64,000 nt of DNA, from NCBI RefSeq assembly GCF_046237625.1, contig NZ_CP143545.1:1-64000 (forward strand), read 5' to 3'. The translations under genes and the position numbers were made by a program. Numbering within the stretch: position 1 is the first letter of the stretch; every line of letters starts with the position of its first letter. The stretch comes from Paraperibacillus esterisolvens. Lineage in GTDB: Bacteria > Bacillota > Bacilli > Bacillales > DSM-1321. Positions 33,689 through 42,224 of the stretch are shown here, in pieces. The notes under the pieces were generated by a model, which was given only the letters and a program-made list of their open reading frames with translations, was not told where the DNA came from and searched no databases.

Positions 33689-35131
33689 TTGCGAAACCAA
33701 GAAAAGCTTCCAATAGTGGAGGCGCTGCGCCGGCATACTTATGAAAATCGAATTTCCATGCATGTGCCTGGCCATAAAAATGGCCGTGTTTTTCCCGAAG
33801 AGGGATATGATCTGTTTCAGTCAGTGCTTCCAATTGATGTGACAGAAATCACTGGACTCGATGATCTGCATGCACCTGAAGGAGCCATTAGGGAGTCTGA
33901 AGGGCTTCTCAGAGAATTATATGGCTCCCTGCATAGCTTCTTTTTAGTCAATGGGACAACTTCCGGAAACCTTGCCATGATCATGGCTGCCTGTGAGGAA
34001 GGCGATGTGGTCTTTGTGCAGAGGAATTGCCATAAATCCATATTACATGGCTTGATGCTTGCCCGTGTCAAGCCGGTTTTCATTACACCTGAGCTTGTTG
34101 AAGGCTGGGGGATAGGAGGGGGCATAACACAGGAAGGAATCAGGGAAGCATTAAGGGTTCACCCTTCACCAAAGGCTGTGATTATAACCTGCCCTACCTA
34201 TTATGGCACTGGTCTGGATCTCAGTCAGCTGGTATCGTTTTGCCACTCTCACGGGATGCTGGTACTGGCAGATGAAGCCCATGGTGCCCATTTTACATTA
34301 GGTGCCCCTTTCCCGGAGGGGGCTGTATCTGCCGGAGCAGATATTGTGGTTCAATCAGCGCATAAAACCCTTCCAGCGATGACTATGGGATCTTTTCTGC
34401 ATTTAAACAGCCATAGGGTAGAAAAAGAGAAACTGCGCTTTTACCTGCAGCTCTTTCAGTCAAGTTCCCCCTCTTATCCGATTATGGCCTCCCTTGACCT
34501 GGCACGCCGCTACCTCGCTGATTTTACAGTGGAAAGGATAAGGAATCTGTCTGAGGCAGTCGGGCGTTTCAGGTCGGATTTGCGGTCAATTGAAGGGATA
34601 TCAGTGATGGAAGGACCCAATCTGGATCCGTTAAAGATCACTTTGAGTTCAAACGCCGGGGTTTCAGGATATAAGCTGCAGCAAGCCTTTGAAGGTCAGA
34701 ATATATATCCTGAGCTGGCTGATCCCCGGAATGTATTATTCATTCTCCCTCTGGATGCTGAAGCGATCAGGAGGGAATCCGGCAGGGTCATTGGCGGTAT
34801 TGCAAGAAGTCTGGAAGATATGGAACCAGAAGGGGTTATGCCTGACATGAAGGACATCCACCTGCCGGAAACAATCAGCAGACTCGAGCTTTCATTTCAG
34901 GAAATGGAGAAGCACGAAATTGTTCAGCATGAATTATGGGAAAGCACCGGACAGATTGCTGGAGAATCCATCATACCGTATCCTCCGGGCATTCCATTGC
35001 TTCTTAAGGGAGAGCGGATCACACAGGAAATCCTTACCGTCTTGGAGCATTACATGAGGCTCGGTGCAAGATTCCATGGCGGAGAGGGTCTTTCGGAAAA
35101 TAAAATTGCTGTTTTCAACAAATTGGCATAA
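33689..35131 (+). CDS. yaaO: Orn/Lys/Arg decarboxylase family PLP enzyme
   Basis: A fold-type I PLP-dependent decarboxylase of basic amino acids. The 480 residues match the length of B. subtilis YaaO. Visible motifs are HVPGHKNG near the N terminus, FLVNGTTSGNLAMI for phosphate binding, LADEAHGAHF with the PLP-ring Asp, and SAHKTLPAM with the Schiff-base lysine near 226. Substrate (arginine, lysine or ornithine) cannot be told from sequence. Start chosen: TTG at 33689, 10 bases after AAGGA; an upstream ATG at 33656 has no ribosome site. tmk follows in 23 bases. Confidence 0.9.
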   Translation: MRNQEKLPIVEALRRHTYENRISMHVPGHKNGRVFPEEGYDLFQSVLPIDVTEITGLDDLHAPEGAIRESEGLLRELYGSLHSFFLVNGTTSGNLAMIMAACEEGDVVFVQRNCHKSILHGLMLARVKPVFITPELVEGWGIGGGITQEGIREALRVHPSPKAVIITCPTYYGTGLDLSQLVSFCHSHGMLVLADEAHGAHFTLGAPFPEGAVSAGADIVVQSAHKTLPAMTMGSFLHLNSHRVEKEKLRFYLQLFQSSSPSYPIMASLDLARRYLADFTVERIRNLSEAVGRFRSDLRSIEGISVMEGPNLDPLKITLSSNAGVSGYKLQQAFEGQNIYPELADPRNVLFILPLDAEAIRRESGRVIGGIARSLEDMEPEGVMPDMKDIHLPETISRLELSFQEMEKHEIVQHELWESTGQIAGESIIPYPPGIPLLLKGERITQEILTVLEHYMRLGARFHGGEGLSENKIAVFNKLA

Positions 35132-35154
35132 CATCTATTTGGAGGATTTAATAT

Positions 35155-35799
35155 ATGAAACAAGGAATTTTTGTAACATTCGAGGGGCCAGAGGGTGCGG
35201 GTAAGACGACCATTCTCAAAATGCTTGGAGAAGATCTGGAGTCTTCCGGCAAAAAAGTCCTTCTTACCCGTGAGCCCGGCGGGATTCCGATTGCTGAGCA
35301 GATCAGGAAAGTCATCCTGGATACAGACAATACTGAAATGGATCCCAGGACCGAAGCATTGCTCTACGCCGCAGCGAGGCGGCAGCATTTAGCTGAAAAA
35401 GTCTTTCCGGCACTGAAAAACGGGTATATTGTATTGTGTGACCGTTTTATTGACAGTTCCCTTGCATATCAGGGCTATGCACGCGGGCTGGGGATTGAAG
35501 AAGTCCGATCTATTAATGAATTTGCCATTGAAGGCATCTGGCCTCATGCTACCTTTTATTTCAATATAAATCCAAGGGCCGGGCTTGAAAGGATTAATTC
35601 CAATAATGGCCGTGAAATAAACCGCCTTGACAGTGAAAGCCTGGAGTTTCATAAAAAGGTAAGGGAGGGCTATATGAAGATCATCAGCCAGGACCCGGAG
35701 CGTTTTCAAATCATCGAGGCAGAACGGGAGCTCGATGATGTTTTCAGACAAACAAAGGAAAAGCTGTATGGCATCGTTAATCGGCACACAAAATTATAA
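35155..35799 (+). CDS. tmk: Thymidylate kinase
   Basis: The enzyme phosphorylates dTMP to dTDP, an essential step of DNA precursor synthesis. The 214 residues carry the P-loop FEGPEGAGKTT (9-19), the DRY-like LCDRFIDSSLAYQGYARGL and the DR-x lid region (NNGREINRLDSES). The ATG follows GGAGGATTTAATAT. It lies in the conserved tmk-darA-yaaR-holB order. Confidence 0.98.
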   Translation: MKQGIFVTFEGPEGAGKTTILKMLGEDLESSGKKVLLTREPGGIPIAEQIRKVILDTDNTEMDPRTEALLYAAARRQHLAEKVFPALKNGYIVLCDRFIDSSLAYQGYARGLGIEEVRSINEFAIEGIWPHATFYFNINPRAGLERINSNNGREINRLDSESLEFHKKVREGYMKIISQDPERFQIIEAERELDDVFRQTKEKLYGIVNRHTKL

Positions 35800-35856
35800 A
35801 AGAAATTCACATATTCAGCAAAATGGGTATAATCAAATAAAAAGGGTGATTTTAAG

Positions 35857-36186
35857 ATGAAGATGATTATTGCAGTAATTCAGGATAAAGACAGCAACCG
35901 TCTGCTTAATGCATTGGTGGATCACAATTTCCGTGCAACCAAGCTTGCCACGACCGGAGGCTTCCTTAAATCAGGAAATACAACATTCATGATCGGAACC
36001 GATGACATCCGCGTCGATAAGGCACTCGAGATCATTAAAGAAAACTGCCAGTCCAGGGAGCAGCTTGTAGCACCTGTGTCCCCAATGGGGGGAAATGCAG
36101 ATTCTTATGTACCTTACCCTGTAGAGGTGGAGGTAGGGGGGGCCACTGTCTTTGTACTGCCTGTCGAGCATTTCCGCCAGTTTTAA
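35857..36186 (+). CDS. darA: Cyclic di-AMP receptor DarA (PII-like, YaaQ)
   Basis: DarA is a small PII-like trimeric protein that binds cyclic di-AMP. The 109 residues include MKMIIAVIQDKDSNRL at the start, the ligand loop region TKLATTGGFLKSGNTTFMIG and a flexible loop with NADSYVPYP before a final beta strand. The length fits. The downstream target is unknown even in B. subtilis. The ATG follows AAAGGGTGAT. Confidence 0.95.
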   Translation: MKMIIAVIQDKDSNRLLNALVDHNFRATKLATTGGFLKSGNTTFMIGTDDIRVDKALEIIKENCQSREQLVAPVSPMGGNADSYVPYPVEVEVGGATVFVLPVEHFRQF

Positions 36187-36333
36187 TAACAGGCGGAATC
36201 TTCTTGATCGGCCGCTCGTTCCTTCTGATACTCATCCTTTCGAAAGAATAGCTTTTACCTGTGAAGGCTGTCAAAGGCAGCTGGTTTAGACCGGCTGCAA
36301 GCTGAAAAGGAAGACTGGCAAGGAGGGATTACC

Positions 36334-36774
36334 ATTAAAATCAACCAAGATATACATGTAAAATTGGACAAACTGAGGCCCGAACAGAGGAACAGTCTGA
36401 GCGGAACCAAAAAGTTTGGTGATATGATTCAAAAGCAGGATCAAAAGCTTCAGTTGGAAGCATTGAATAAGCTGTTTTCTGAAATTGAAGGTTCTGGCGG
36501 AAGGCTGCAGCGGTCGCGGAATTTTAAGGACCTGGCACGCTTCAAGAACCTGGTGAAGCGGTTTGTACGAGAGGCTGTCGATTTCGGGATGGAGCTGAGC
36601 CAGTCAAACAGCTGGGATGCCTATGGCCAGAGCCGGACTTTAAAGACGGTGGAAACGATCGATCAGCTCCTGGTCGAATTAACTGAAGAAGTGATGGATA
36701 AAGAAAAGAGTTCCATTGATATATTAGGCAGAATCGGAGAAATTAAAGGACTGCTTATCAATTTATATACCTAA
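36334..36774 (+). CDS. yaaR: YaaR family protein (DUF327), apparent ATT start
   Basis: A 146-residue helical protein of unknown function conserved between darA and holB; the ending GEIKGLLINLYT is the family signature. The usual N terminus (MKINQD in B. subtilis) is present here as codons ATT-AAA-ATC-AAC-CAA-GAT, with ATT at 36334 six bases after a strong AAGGAGGG. There is no ATG, GTG or TTG in frame near that ribosome site; the next candidate, TTG at 36364, is far from it and gives a 136-residue product. The length with ATT equals the B. subtilis protein. I therefore infer a rare AUU start, or a strain mutation. Confidence 0.85.
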   Translation: MKINQDIHVKLDKLRPEQRNSLSGTKKFGDMIQKQDQKLQLEALNKLFSEIEGSGGRLQRSRNFKDLARFKNLVKRFVREAVDFGMELSQSNSWDAYGQSRTLKTVETIDQLLVELTEEVMDKEKSSIDILGRIGEIKGLLINLYT

Positions 36775-36794
36775 CCTTAAGCGAGTGATGCTGC

Positions 36795-37802
36795 ATGATC
36801 GGCAAGTGGAGTGAGCTTCAACAGATTCAGCCCCATGTATATAAGATGCTGAAGAACAGCCGTGTTAAAAACCGTGTGGCCCACGCCTATTTATTTGAAG
36901 GCGGGAGGGGCACAGGGAAGAAGGATGCAAGCCTCCTGCTTGCCAAGAGCCTGTTTTGTGAACAGCTGGAAGATGGTGTCTTTCCATGTGATGCCTGCCT
37001 TTCCTGCAGAAGGATCGAGAGCGGGAACCATCCTGATGTACATGTTGTGGAGCCTGACGGGCTATCAATAAAAAAAGAGCAGATTCAGGCCCTTCAAGGG
37101 GAATTTTCAAAAAAGGCTGTGGAATCCAGCCAAAAGGTCTACACCCTGCTCCATGCCGATAAAATGACGGCACAGGCAGCCAACAGCCTCTTGAAATTTC
37201 TGGAAGAACCGCATAAAAATACAACAGCTATACTTGTGACAGAGCAGATCCAAAGAATCCTGCCTACCATCCTTTCACGATGCCAGGTGGTATCATTCAA
37301 ACCCTTATCCCCGGATTTATTCAAAGAATCTCTCCTGAATCATGGTGTAAATCAACAGAATGCAGCCATTATCTCAAGGGTTACCCAAAATTTGGAAGAG
37401 GGCCTTGCCATGAATTCTGATGATTGGTTTGCACAAGCCCAAAAATTAATGGTAAAATTATATGAAGTGTTAAGAACCAATCCTCTAAAGGCACTTATTT
37501 ATCTTCAGGAAGAATGGTTTGCTCACTTTAAAGAGAAAGATCAGATAGATAGAGGATTAGACTTATTGTTCCTGATTTATAAAGATTTGTTACATGTTCA
37601 ATTGGACAAGCGCAATCTCCTGGTTTTCAAGAATTTAGAATCGATGCTTGAACAGGATGCGCTGCATATATCACCTAAACGGCTGGCAGAACAGATGTCA
37701 GCCATCCTCGAGGCCAAGAAGAGATTAATGTCCAATACAAATACCCAGTTAATGATGGAACAGCTGGTGTTGAATTTGCAGGAGGGATCCTCAATTGTTT
37801 GA
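36795..37802 (+). CDS. holB: DNA polymerase III delta' subunit
   Basis: HolB is part of the clamp loader with DnaX and HolA. The 335 residues have an AAA+ fold with a degenerate P-loop (GGRGTGKKD), expected because delta' does not hydrolyse ATP. They also have a four-cysteine zinc module (CDACLSC) and the SRC sensor segment in TILSRCQVV. The end overlaps ricT by eight bases, which suggests coupled translation. The ATG follows GAGTGATG, a moderate ribosome site. Confidence 0.95.
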   Translation: MIGKWSELQQIQPHVYKMLKNSRVKNRVAHAYLFEGGRGTGKKDASLLLAKSLFCEQLEDGVFPCDACLSCRRIESGNHPDVHVVEPDGLSIKKEQIQALQGEFSKKAVESSQKVYTLLHADKMTAQAANSLLKFLEEPHKNTTAILVTEQIQRILPTILSRCQVVSFKPLSPDLFKESLLNHGVNQQNAAIISRVTQNLEEGLAMNSDDWFAQAQKLMVKLYEVLRTNPLKALIYLQEEWFAHFKEKDQIDRGLDLLFLIYKDLLHVQLDKRNLLVFKNLESMLEQDALHISPKRLAEQMSAILEAKKRLMSNTNTQLMMEQLVLNLQEGSSIV

Positions 37803-38628
37803 TGTAGTAGGCGTCCGCTTTAAAAAAGCGGGTAAAATATATTATTTTGATCCTGGTGAGCTTGATATACCAAAGGACGAATTTGTAATTGTAGAGACTG
37901 TGCGCGGTGTTGAATTTGGCAAGGTGGTCACAGCGAAGAAACAAGTAGGGGAAAAAGACGTGGTCCTGCCCCTTAAAAAGGTGCTGCGCATTGCGGACAC
38001 AAAAGACCGCATGATAGTCGAAGAAAACAAAGCAGCCGCCCAGGAGGCATATGGAACCTGTTGTTCCAAAGTTGAGGAGCATCAGCTTGATATGAAGCTG
38101 GTGGATGTAGAATATACCTTTGACCGGAACAAAGTAATCTTTTACTTTACGGCAGATGGCCGAGTCGATTTCAGGGAATTGGTGAAAGACCTGGCATCCA
38201 TCTTCAGAACAAGGATCGAGCTGCGGCAGATTGGTGTAAGGGATGAAGCCAAAATGCTAGGCGGGATTGGTCCATGCGGAAGGATGCTGTGCTGCTCGAC
38301 ATTCCTTGGGGACTTCGAGCCGGTTTCCATTAAGATGGCGAAGGACCAGAATTTATCCCTTAATCCGACCAAGATTTCAGGTTTGTGCGGACGGCTTATG
38401 TGCTGCCTGAAATATGAGAACGATGAGTATGAATCGGCGAAAGAACAGCTTCCTGATATCGGGGAGATGATCAAGACACCAAATGGCAAGGGCAAGGTAG
38501 TAGGGCTCAATATTCTAGAACGCGTACTTCAAATTGAATTAATCGAACAAGAAAAAAGAGTATTAGAATATACTTTAGATGAAATTCTAAAAGAGGGAGC
38601 CGTTTCTATACAAGCCACAGATTATTAA
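37795..38628 (+). CDS. ricT: RicT (YaaT), PSP1-domain regulator of RNA cleavage
   Basis: RicT is a member of the RicA-RicF-RicT complex that promotes RNase Y cleavage of some mRNAs and affects competence, biofilm and Spo0A phosphorylation. The 277 residues include the PSP1 core and cysteine clusters GPCGRMLCC and GLCGRLMCC, which bind an iron-sulfur cluster by family knowledge. The start is TTG at 37795 after GGAGGGATCC, overlapping holB. The central 100 residues look almost identical to B. subtilis. Confidence 0.96.
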   Translation: MFDVVGVRFKKAGKIYYFDPGELDIPKDEFVIVETVRGVEFGKVVTAKKQVGEKDVVLPLKKVLRIADTKDRMIVEENKAAAQEAYGTCCSKVEEHQLDMKLVDVEYTFDRNKVIFYFTADGRVDFRELVKDLASIFRTRIELRQIGVRDEAKMLGGIGPCGRMLCCSTFLGDFEPVSIKMAKDQNLSLNPTKISGLCGRLMCCLKYENDEYESAKEQLPDIGEMIKTPNGKGKVVGLNILERVLQIELIEQEKRVLEYTLDEILKEGAVSIQATDY

Positions 38629-38640
38629 GGTGGTGAGTGC

Positions 38641-39015
38641 GTGGACAAGAAAGAGATTTTTGATTCTGTGAGCAGCATGGAGGAGCAGATTGGTCATTTA
38701 TATAAACAGCTTGGTGAATTAAAGCTTCATTTGGCGGAGATCCTCGAGGAAAACAACTCATTGAAACTGGAAAATGACCACCTGCGCCGCCATTTAGACC
38801 ATAGAGCCAAAACAACGGATGTTAAAGAAAAGAATTCAGTAAAGAAAAAACCTTCCGCGCGGTCGAAGGGCGAAAAAATGCTCGATGTAGGAGAAGGATA
38901 TGATAATCTTGCCCGCCTCTATCAGGAAGGCTTCCATATCTGCAACCTTCATTTTGGCAGCCCCCGAAAAGATGGAGATTGCCTGTTTTGCCTGTCCTTT
39001 CTTAATAAAAAATAG
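38641..39015 (+). CDS. yabA: Replication initiation control protein YabA
   Basis: YabA binds DnaA and DnaN and prevents re-initiation at oriC. The 124 residues have an N-terminal leucine-rich coiled coil (about 5-60), a basic linker, and a C-terminal zinc module with C3H residues (HICNLHFGSPRKDGDCLFCL). The start is GTG at 38641 after AGGTGGTGAG. It lies 12 bases after ricT, so it is cotranscribed. dnaA and dnaN, its targets, open this window. Confidence 0.96.
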   Translation: MDKKEIFDSVSSMEEQIGHLYKQLGELKLHLAEILEENNSLKLENDHLRRHLDHRAKTTDVKEKNSVKKKPSARSKGEKMLDVGEGYDNLARLYQEGFHICNLHFGSPRKDGDCLFCLSFLNKK

Positions 39016-39019
39016 TTTC

Positions 39020-39060
39020 AGGGTCTGGCTTTCGAAAAGAGAAGGCCAGGCTTTTTTTTA
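39020..39060 (+). terminator. Terminator after yabA
   Basis: Arms GTCTGGCTTTC and GAAGGCCAGGC (with G-U pairs) and a seven-base loop are followed by a T run. Confidence 0.8.
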
Positions 39061-39116
39061 TAAGGCTGCAGAATTGCCTTAAGAAAATTGCAAAAAAATC
39101 AGGAGGATTATCGTGT

Positions 39117-39860
39117 ATGTTTAAATTAAAAGGAGATGAGCGGCTGGACTATCTGCTTGCTGAAGACCTGCGGATCATCCAGAGCCCCTCAGTTTTTTCT
39201 TTTTCATTAGATGCGGTGCTTTTGGCTAAATTCATCAGAGTGCCCTTTCATAGGGGAAACATTGTGGATTTATGCTCTGGAAATGGTGTAATTCCCCTGC
39301 TTCTAAGCACGAGGACAAAGGGGAATATCATTGGAATTGAAATCCAGGAGCGGCTGTATGATATGGCCGTAAGGAGCATAGAGTATAACTCCCTGCCATC
39401 TACCATCCAGATGATACATGGCGATATCCGGGAAATCCCAAAAGAGATCGGTTTTTCCCGCTATGATGCTGTAACGTGCAATCCTCCCTATTTCCCTACT
39501 CCTTCACAGGAAGAAATCAATAAGAATGAGCATTTTGCCATTGCCAGACATGAAATTCACTGTACGCTTGAGGATGCGGTGAGAGTCAGCAGCCAGTTAC
39601 TGAAACAGGGCGGAAGGGCGGCATTTGTCCATAGGCCTGGACGCCTTCTCGATATCGTTGAACTGATGCGGAAGTACAGGCTTGAGCCCAAACGGCTGCA
39701 GTTCGTCTACCCAAAAGGCGGGAAAGAGGCGAATACCCTTCTAATAGAAGGGATTAAGGATGGCAGCCCCGATTTGAAGATCCTCCCTCCATTATTTGTT
39801 TATGGGAGCAATGGTGAATATACTGAAGAAGTAAAAAGGATATTATATGGAGACAAGTAA
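39117..39860 (+). CDS. yabB: tRNA1(Val) adenine-N6-methyltransferase-like protein YabB
   Basis: A class I SAM-dependent methyltransferase of the TrmN6 (YfiC) family. The 247 residues have the SAM motif VDLCSGNGVIPLLLS and the catalytic NPPY at about residue 121, which marks N6-adenine transferases. By family the target is A37 of tRNA1(Val); activity in Bacillus is inferred. The ATG follows AGGAGGATTATCGTGT. It overlaps yazA by 14 bases and forms a compact unit with yazA and rsmI. Confidence 0.9.
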   Translation: MFKLKGDERLDYLLAEDLRIIQSPSVFSFSLDAVLLAKFIRVPFHRGNIVDLCSGNGVIPLLLSTRTKGNIIGIEIQERLYDMAVRSIEYNSLPSTIQMIHGDIREIPKEIGFSRYDAVTCNPPYFPTPSQEEINKNEHFAIARHEIHCTLEDAVRVSSQLLKQGGRAAFVHRPGRLLDIVELMRKYRLEPKRLQFVYPKGGKEANTLLIEGIKDGSPDLKILPPLFVYGSNGEYTEEVKRILYGDK

Positions 39861-40134
39861 GCATTTTTTTTATGTGCTCCAGTGTCGGGATGGAAGTTTT
39901 TATGCGGGATATACGAACGCTTTGGAAAAAAGGATTAAAGCCCATAATGACGGCAAGGGAGCAAAATATACCAGAGGCCGCGGACCAGTCAGGCTGATTT
40001 TCAGCCAGGAGTTTGAGGAAAAGAGCGATGCCTTGAAGCTTGAATATCGATTCAAGCAGCTAAGCCGTCTAAAGAAAGAAACATTTATAAGAGAGGGGGC
40101 GGCAGGTTTTGATCTGGCAGCAGAAAAGTTTTGA
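39847..40134 (+). CDS. yazA: GIY-YIG domain protein (YazA/YhbQ family)
   Basis: A 95-residue protein with the GIY-YIG nuclease fold: FYVLQCRDGSFYAGYTN is the family motif, with Tyr in both half-motifs and a later YTRGRGPV containing the expected Arg. It belongs to the UPF0213 group; a nuclease activity is not proven. It overlaps both neighbours, so its translation is coupled. Confidence 0.9.
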   Translation: METSKHFFYVLQCRDGSFYAGYTNALEKRIKAHNDGKGAKYTRGRGPVRLIFSQEFEEKSDALKLEYRFKQLSRLKKETFIREGAAGFDLAAEKF

Positions 40135-40987
40135 TAAAGAAGGCCTGGAAGGCGCCTTGTACCTTGTGCCTACTCCCATTGGAAACCTGGAAGATATGAG
40201 CTTCAGGGCAATCAGAATCATGAAGGAAGCCGATTTGATAGCAGCCGAGGATACGAGAAACACGAAGAAACTTTGTAATTACTTTGAAATTGATACTCCC
40301 ATCACAAGCTATCATGAGCATAATAAAGAAAAAAGCGGCCCCATGCTGCTTGAAAAGGTCAAAGAGGGCAAGGTAATTGCGCTGGTAAGTGATGCAGGCA
40401 TGCCCATCATCTCTGATCCAGGGTTTGATCTTGTAGAAACAGCCCTGCATGAAAGGCTGACCGTTATTCCCCTTCCGGGTGCGAATGCGGCGTTGACCGC
40501 ACTGGTTGCTTCCGGCCTAATCCCCCAGCCCTTTTATTTCTACGGATTCCTTAACCGCTCGGCCAAAACGCGTAAAAATGAACTGGAGGAGCTCAGAAAA
40601 TTAAAGGCAACATTTATTCTTTATGAATCGCCGCATCGGCTGCGCGATACACTGCAAGCCATGCTCTCCATACTTGGGAACAGGAATATTGTATTATGCC
40701 GGGAGCTGACAAAGAAGTATGAAGAATTTATAAGGGGAACGATAGAAGAGGCACTTGTCTGGGCAGAAAGCGGGGAGGTTAGGGGAGAATTCTGTGTGAT
40801 CATCGAGGGAAATCAACACACTGAAGAAGAACCTCCGGACTGGTGGGAACCGCTGACTATAACCGAGCATGTTACTTTTTATATCAATAATAAAGATATG
40901 ACATCCAAGGAAGCCATTAAACAGGCAGCTAAAGATAGAAATCTGCAAAAGCGGGATGTTTATAACGAATTTCATATTAAGGAATAA
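40109..40987 (+). CDS. rsmI: 16S rRNA 2'-O-methyltransferase RsmI
   Basis: RsmI methylates the ribose of C1402 in 16S rRNA in the decoding centre. The 292 residues show the tetrapyrrole-methylase fold (LYLVPTPIGNLEDMSFRAIRIMKEAD, LVSDAGMPIISDPGF, FILYESPHRL). The start chosen is TTG at 40109, overlapping yazA by 26 bases. It is the last gene before the abrB terminator. ksgA, another 16S modifier, is at 47.7 kb. Confidence 0.94.
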   Translation: MIWQQKSFDKEGLEGALYLVPTPIGNLEDMSFRAIRIMKEADLIAAEDTRNTKKLCNYFEIDTPITSYHEHNKEKSGPMLLEKVKEGKVIALVSDAGMPIISDPGFDLVETALHERLTVIPLPGANAALTALVASGLIPQPFYFYGFLNRSAKTRKNELEELRKLKATFILYESPHRLRDTLQAMLSILGNRNIVLCRELTKKYEEFIRGTIEEALVWAESGEVRGEFCVIIEGNQHTEEEPPDWWEPLTITEHVTFYINNKDMTSKEAIKQAAKDRNLQKRDVYNEFHIKE

Positions 40988-41075
40988 TAAAACCTTTTAG
41001 AAAAGCTGTTTGCAGGCAGAGTGCCAACCTTTATGTCTAGCAGCCAAAGTATATGCGAAAATATCCTTTGAAAAA

Positions 41076-41122
41076 ACAAAAAAAGCCTGTTTACGGTTAA
41101 TACCGCGTACAGGCCTTTTTAT
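41076..41122 (-). terminator. Bidirectional terminator between rsmI and abrB
   Basis: AAAAAGCCTGT pairs with ACAGGCCTTTTT around a GC-rich inner loop. The A-run and T-run flanks allow use from both strands. Confidence 0.85.
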
Positions 41123-41127
41123 CTATT

Positions 41128-41418
41128 TTATTTGGCAGGACTCAGGCTGTCCTGAATTTCTTTTAGTAATTGCTCTGCACCTTCAGGACTTAATACAAGC
41201 TTGCCGCCGACCAATGACAGATTGCGGTCAGAAACTTCACCGGTCACCTGACAAGTCATGTTTGGCTTGTATTTCTTCAAGATGATCTTTTCTTCGTCCA
41301 CGTAAATTTCAAGTGCATCTTTCTCTGCTATTCCAAGTGTGCGTCTAAGCTCAATCGGGATAACGACCCTTCCTAATTCATCAACCTTACGAACAATTCC
41401 TGTAGATTTCATGTTCAT
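41128..41418 (-). CDS. abrB: Transition state regulator AbrB
   Basis: AbrB is the DNA-binding repressor of many stationary-phase genes during growth. The 96 residues are almost the same as B. subtilis AbrB, with the swapped-hairpin N-terminal domain (KSTGIVRKVDELGRVVIPIELRRTL), its DNA-contacting arginines, and a C-terminal oligomerisation domain with the Cys of MTCQVTG. The ATG at 41418 follows AAGGAG; a second ATG two codons on is equally possible. It is transcribed away from metS and is controlled by Spo0A boxes upstream. Confidence 0.98.
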   Translation of the reverse strand: MNMKSTGIVRKVDELGRVVIPIELRRTLGIAEKDALEIYVDEEKIILKKYKPNMTCQVTGEVSDRNLSLVGGKLVLSPEGAEQLLKEIQDSLSPAK

Positions 41419-41466
41419 TACTCCTTCTTTTCCCTAAATTTATACTCGATTATCTCTATTTATGTA

Positions 41467-41531
41467 TTCGTCATAATTCGACAAATTTCTTATTACCCTT
41501 TAATAGTACCAGACATTCCCAAATACGTCAA
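41467..41531 (-). promoter_or_regulatory. abrB promoter with tandem Spo0A boxes
   Basis: On the minus strand, -35 TTGACG (41526-41531), 17-bp spacer and -10 TACTAT (41503-41508). Just downstream lie TTTGTCGAA (41477-41485), a perfect 0A box, and TATGACGAA (41467-41475), spaced by one base. In B. subtilis, phosphorylated Spo0A represses abrB at such a pair just after the start of transcription. Confidence 0.9.
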
Positions 41532-41691
41532 TTTATTTCCTGTTAACAAAAAAAGGAAATGTAACAGAAACAAGAAACCCTGATGTATCAAGGATTAGTT
41601 ATCATTATACAAAAGAAAGTTCAATTAGGAAACATGGTAAAGTAGAATTTAATATTTTTGTAATATAGTAAATTGGGATGAAAATACTACT

Positions 41692-41723
41692 ATTTACGAC
41701 AATATTCGACAATAAATTCGACA
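41692..41723. promoter_or_regulatory. Cluster of three 0A-box-like sites
   Basis: Three TNCGACA elements occur at 41695-41701 (TACGACA), 41705-41711 (TTCGACA) and 41717-41723 (TTCGACA), at spacings of about 10 and 12 bases. They lie about 185-200 bp upstream of the abrB promoter. Two match the core of the 0A box (TGTCGAA on the minus strand). Their role is inferred only. Confidence 0.55.
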
Positions 41724-42224
41724 TTTTAAGATGGAAAATGTCAAATAAAGACCTAAGCTATGAAATTTTAGCGAGTGATGGAAGGTAAAAAGTACTATGA
41801 AAAAATAATGTATTTGTCATATTAAGCGGGACAGGTGAGACCCCGCAGTTTAAAGCCGAGAGGCTCAGCGCCCACCCCGCGCAGTTAGAGTGCCTGCAGC
41901 GGAGATCGATCCTTGTTCAGCATCCAAAACATTTACGAAACCAGCTAAAAGGAAAAGAATGAGTCTGTAAATTCTTTCCACCAGCTGCAATATAACAAGG
42001 AGGGAGTAAATACAGAGGAACCAATCCTATGAAGAGGTATATTTATATATGAGAAAAGGCTAGACTTATTTCGGATATACCCTGCCAGGAGGGTTTGTAA
42101 ATTCACCCTAAAACCGTGCGTTCAGCACTATTTACTATTCCAAATAGATACTAACATGTCATAATAGGAAAAGACCCTTTATGAATTAAATATTGCTATA
42201 TTACTCTTTATTGGAGGTAAGGAA
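41724..42224. other. metS upstream gap without a recognised leader
   Basis: About 500 bases with one repeat element (41827-41925). No T-box sequence or S-box conserved core was found, although metS often has such a leader in Bacilli. No coding frame with a ribosome site was seen. Confidence 0.6.
41827..41925 (+). repeat. GC-rich interspersed element, copy A
   Basis: The segment contains blocks GCCGAG, GCTCA, CGCCC, CCGCG, GAG, GCCTGCAGCGGA and ATC in the same order as copy B at 58786-58875. It is more GC-rich than its AT-rich surroundings. No coding frame is conserved between the copies. Confidence 0.7.

Noticed and set aside
41724..42224. T-box or S-box leader for metS
   Set aside because: No T-box core, SAM-riboswitch core or terminator was found in this gap.
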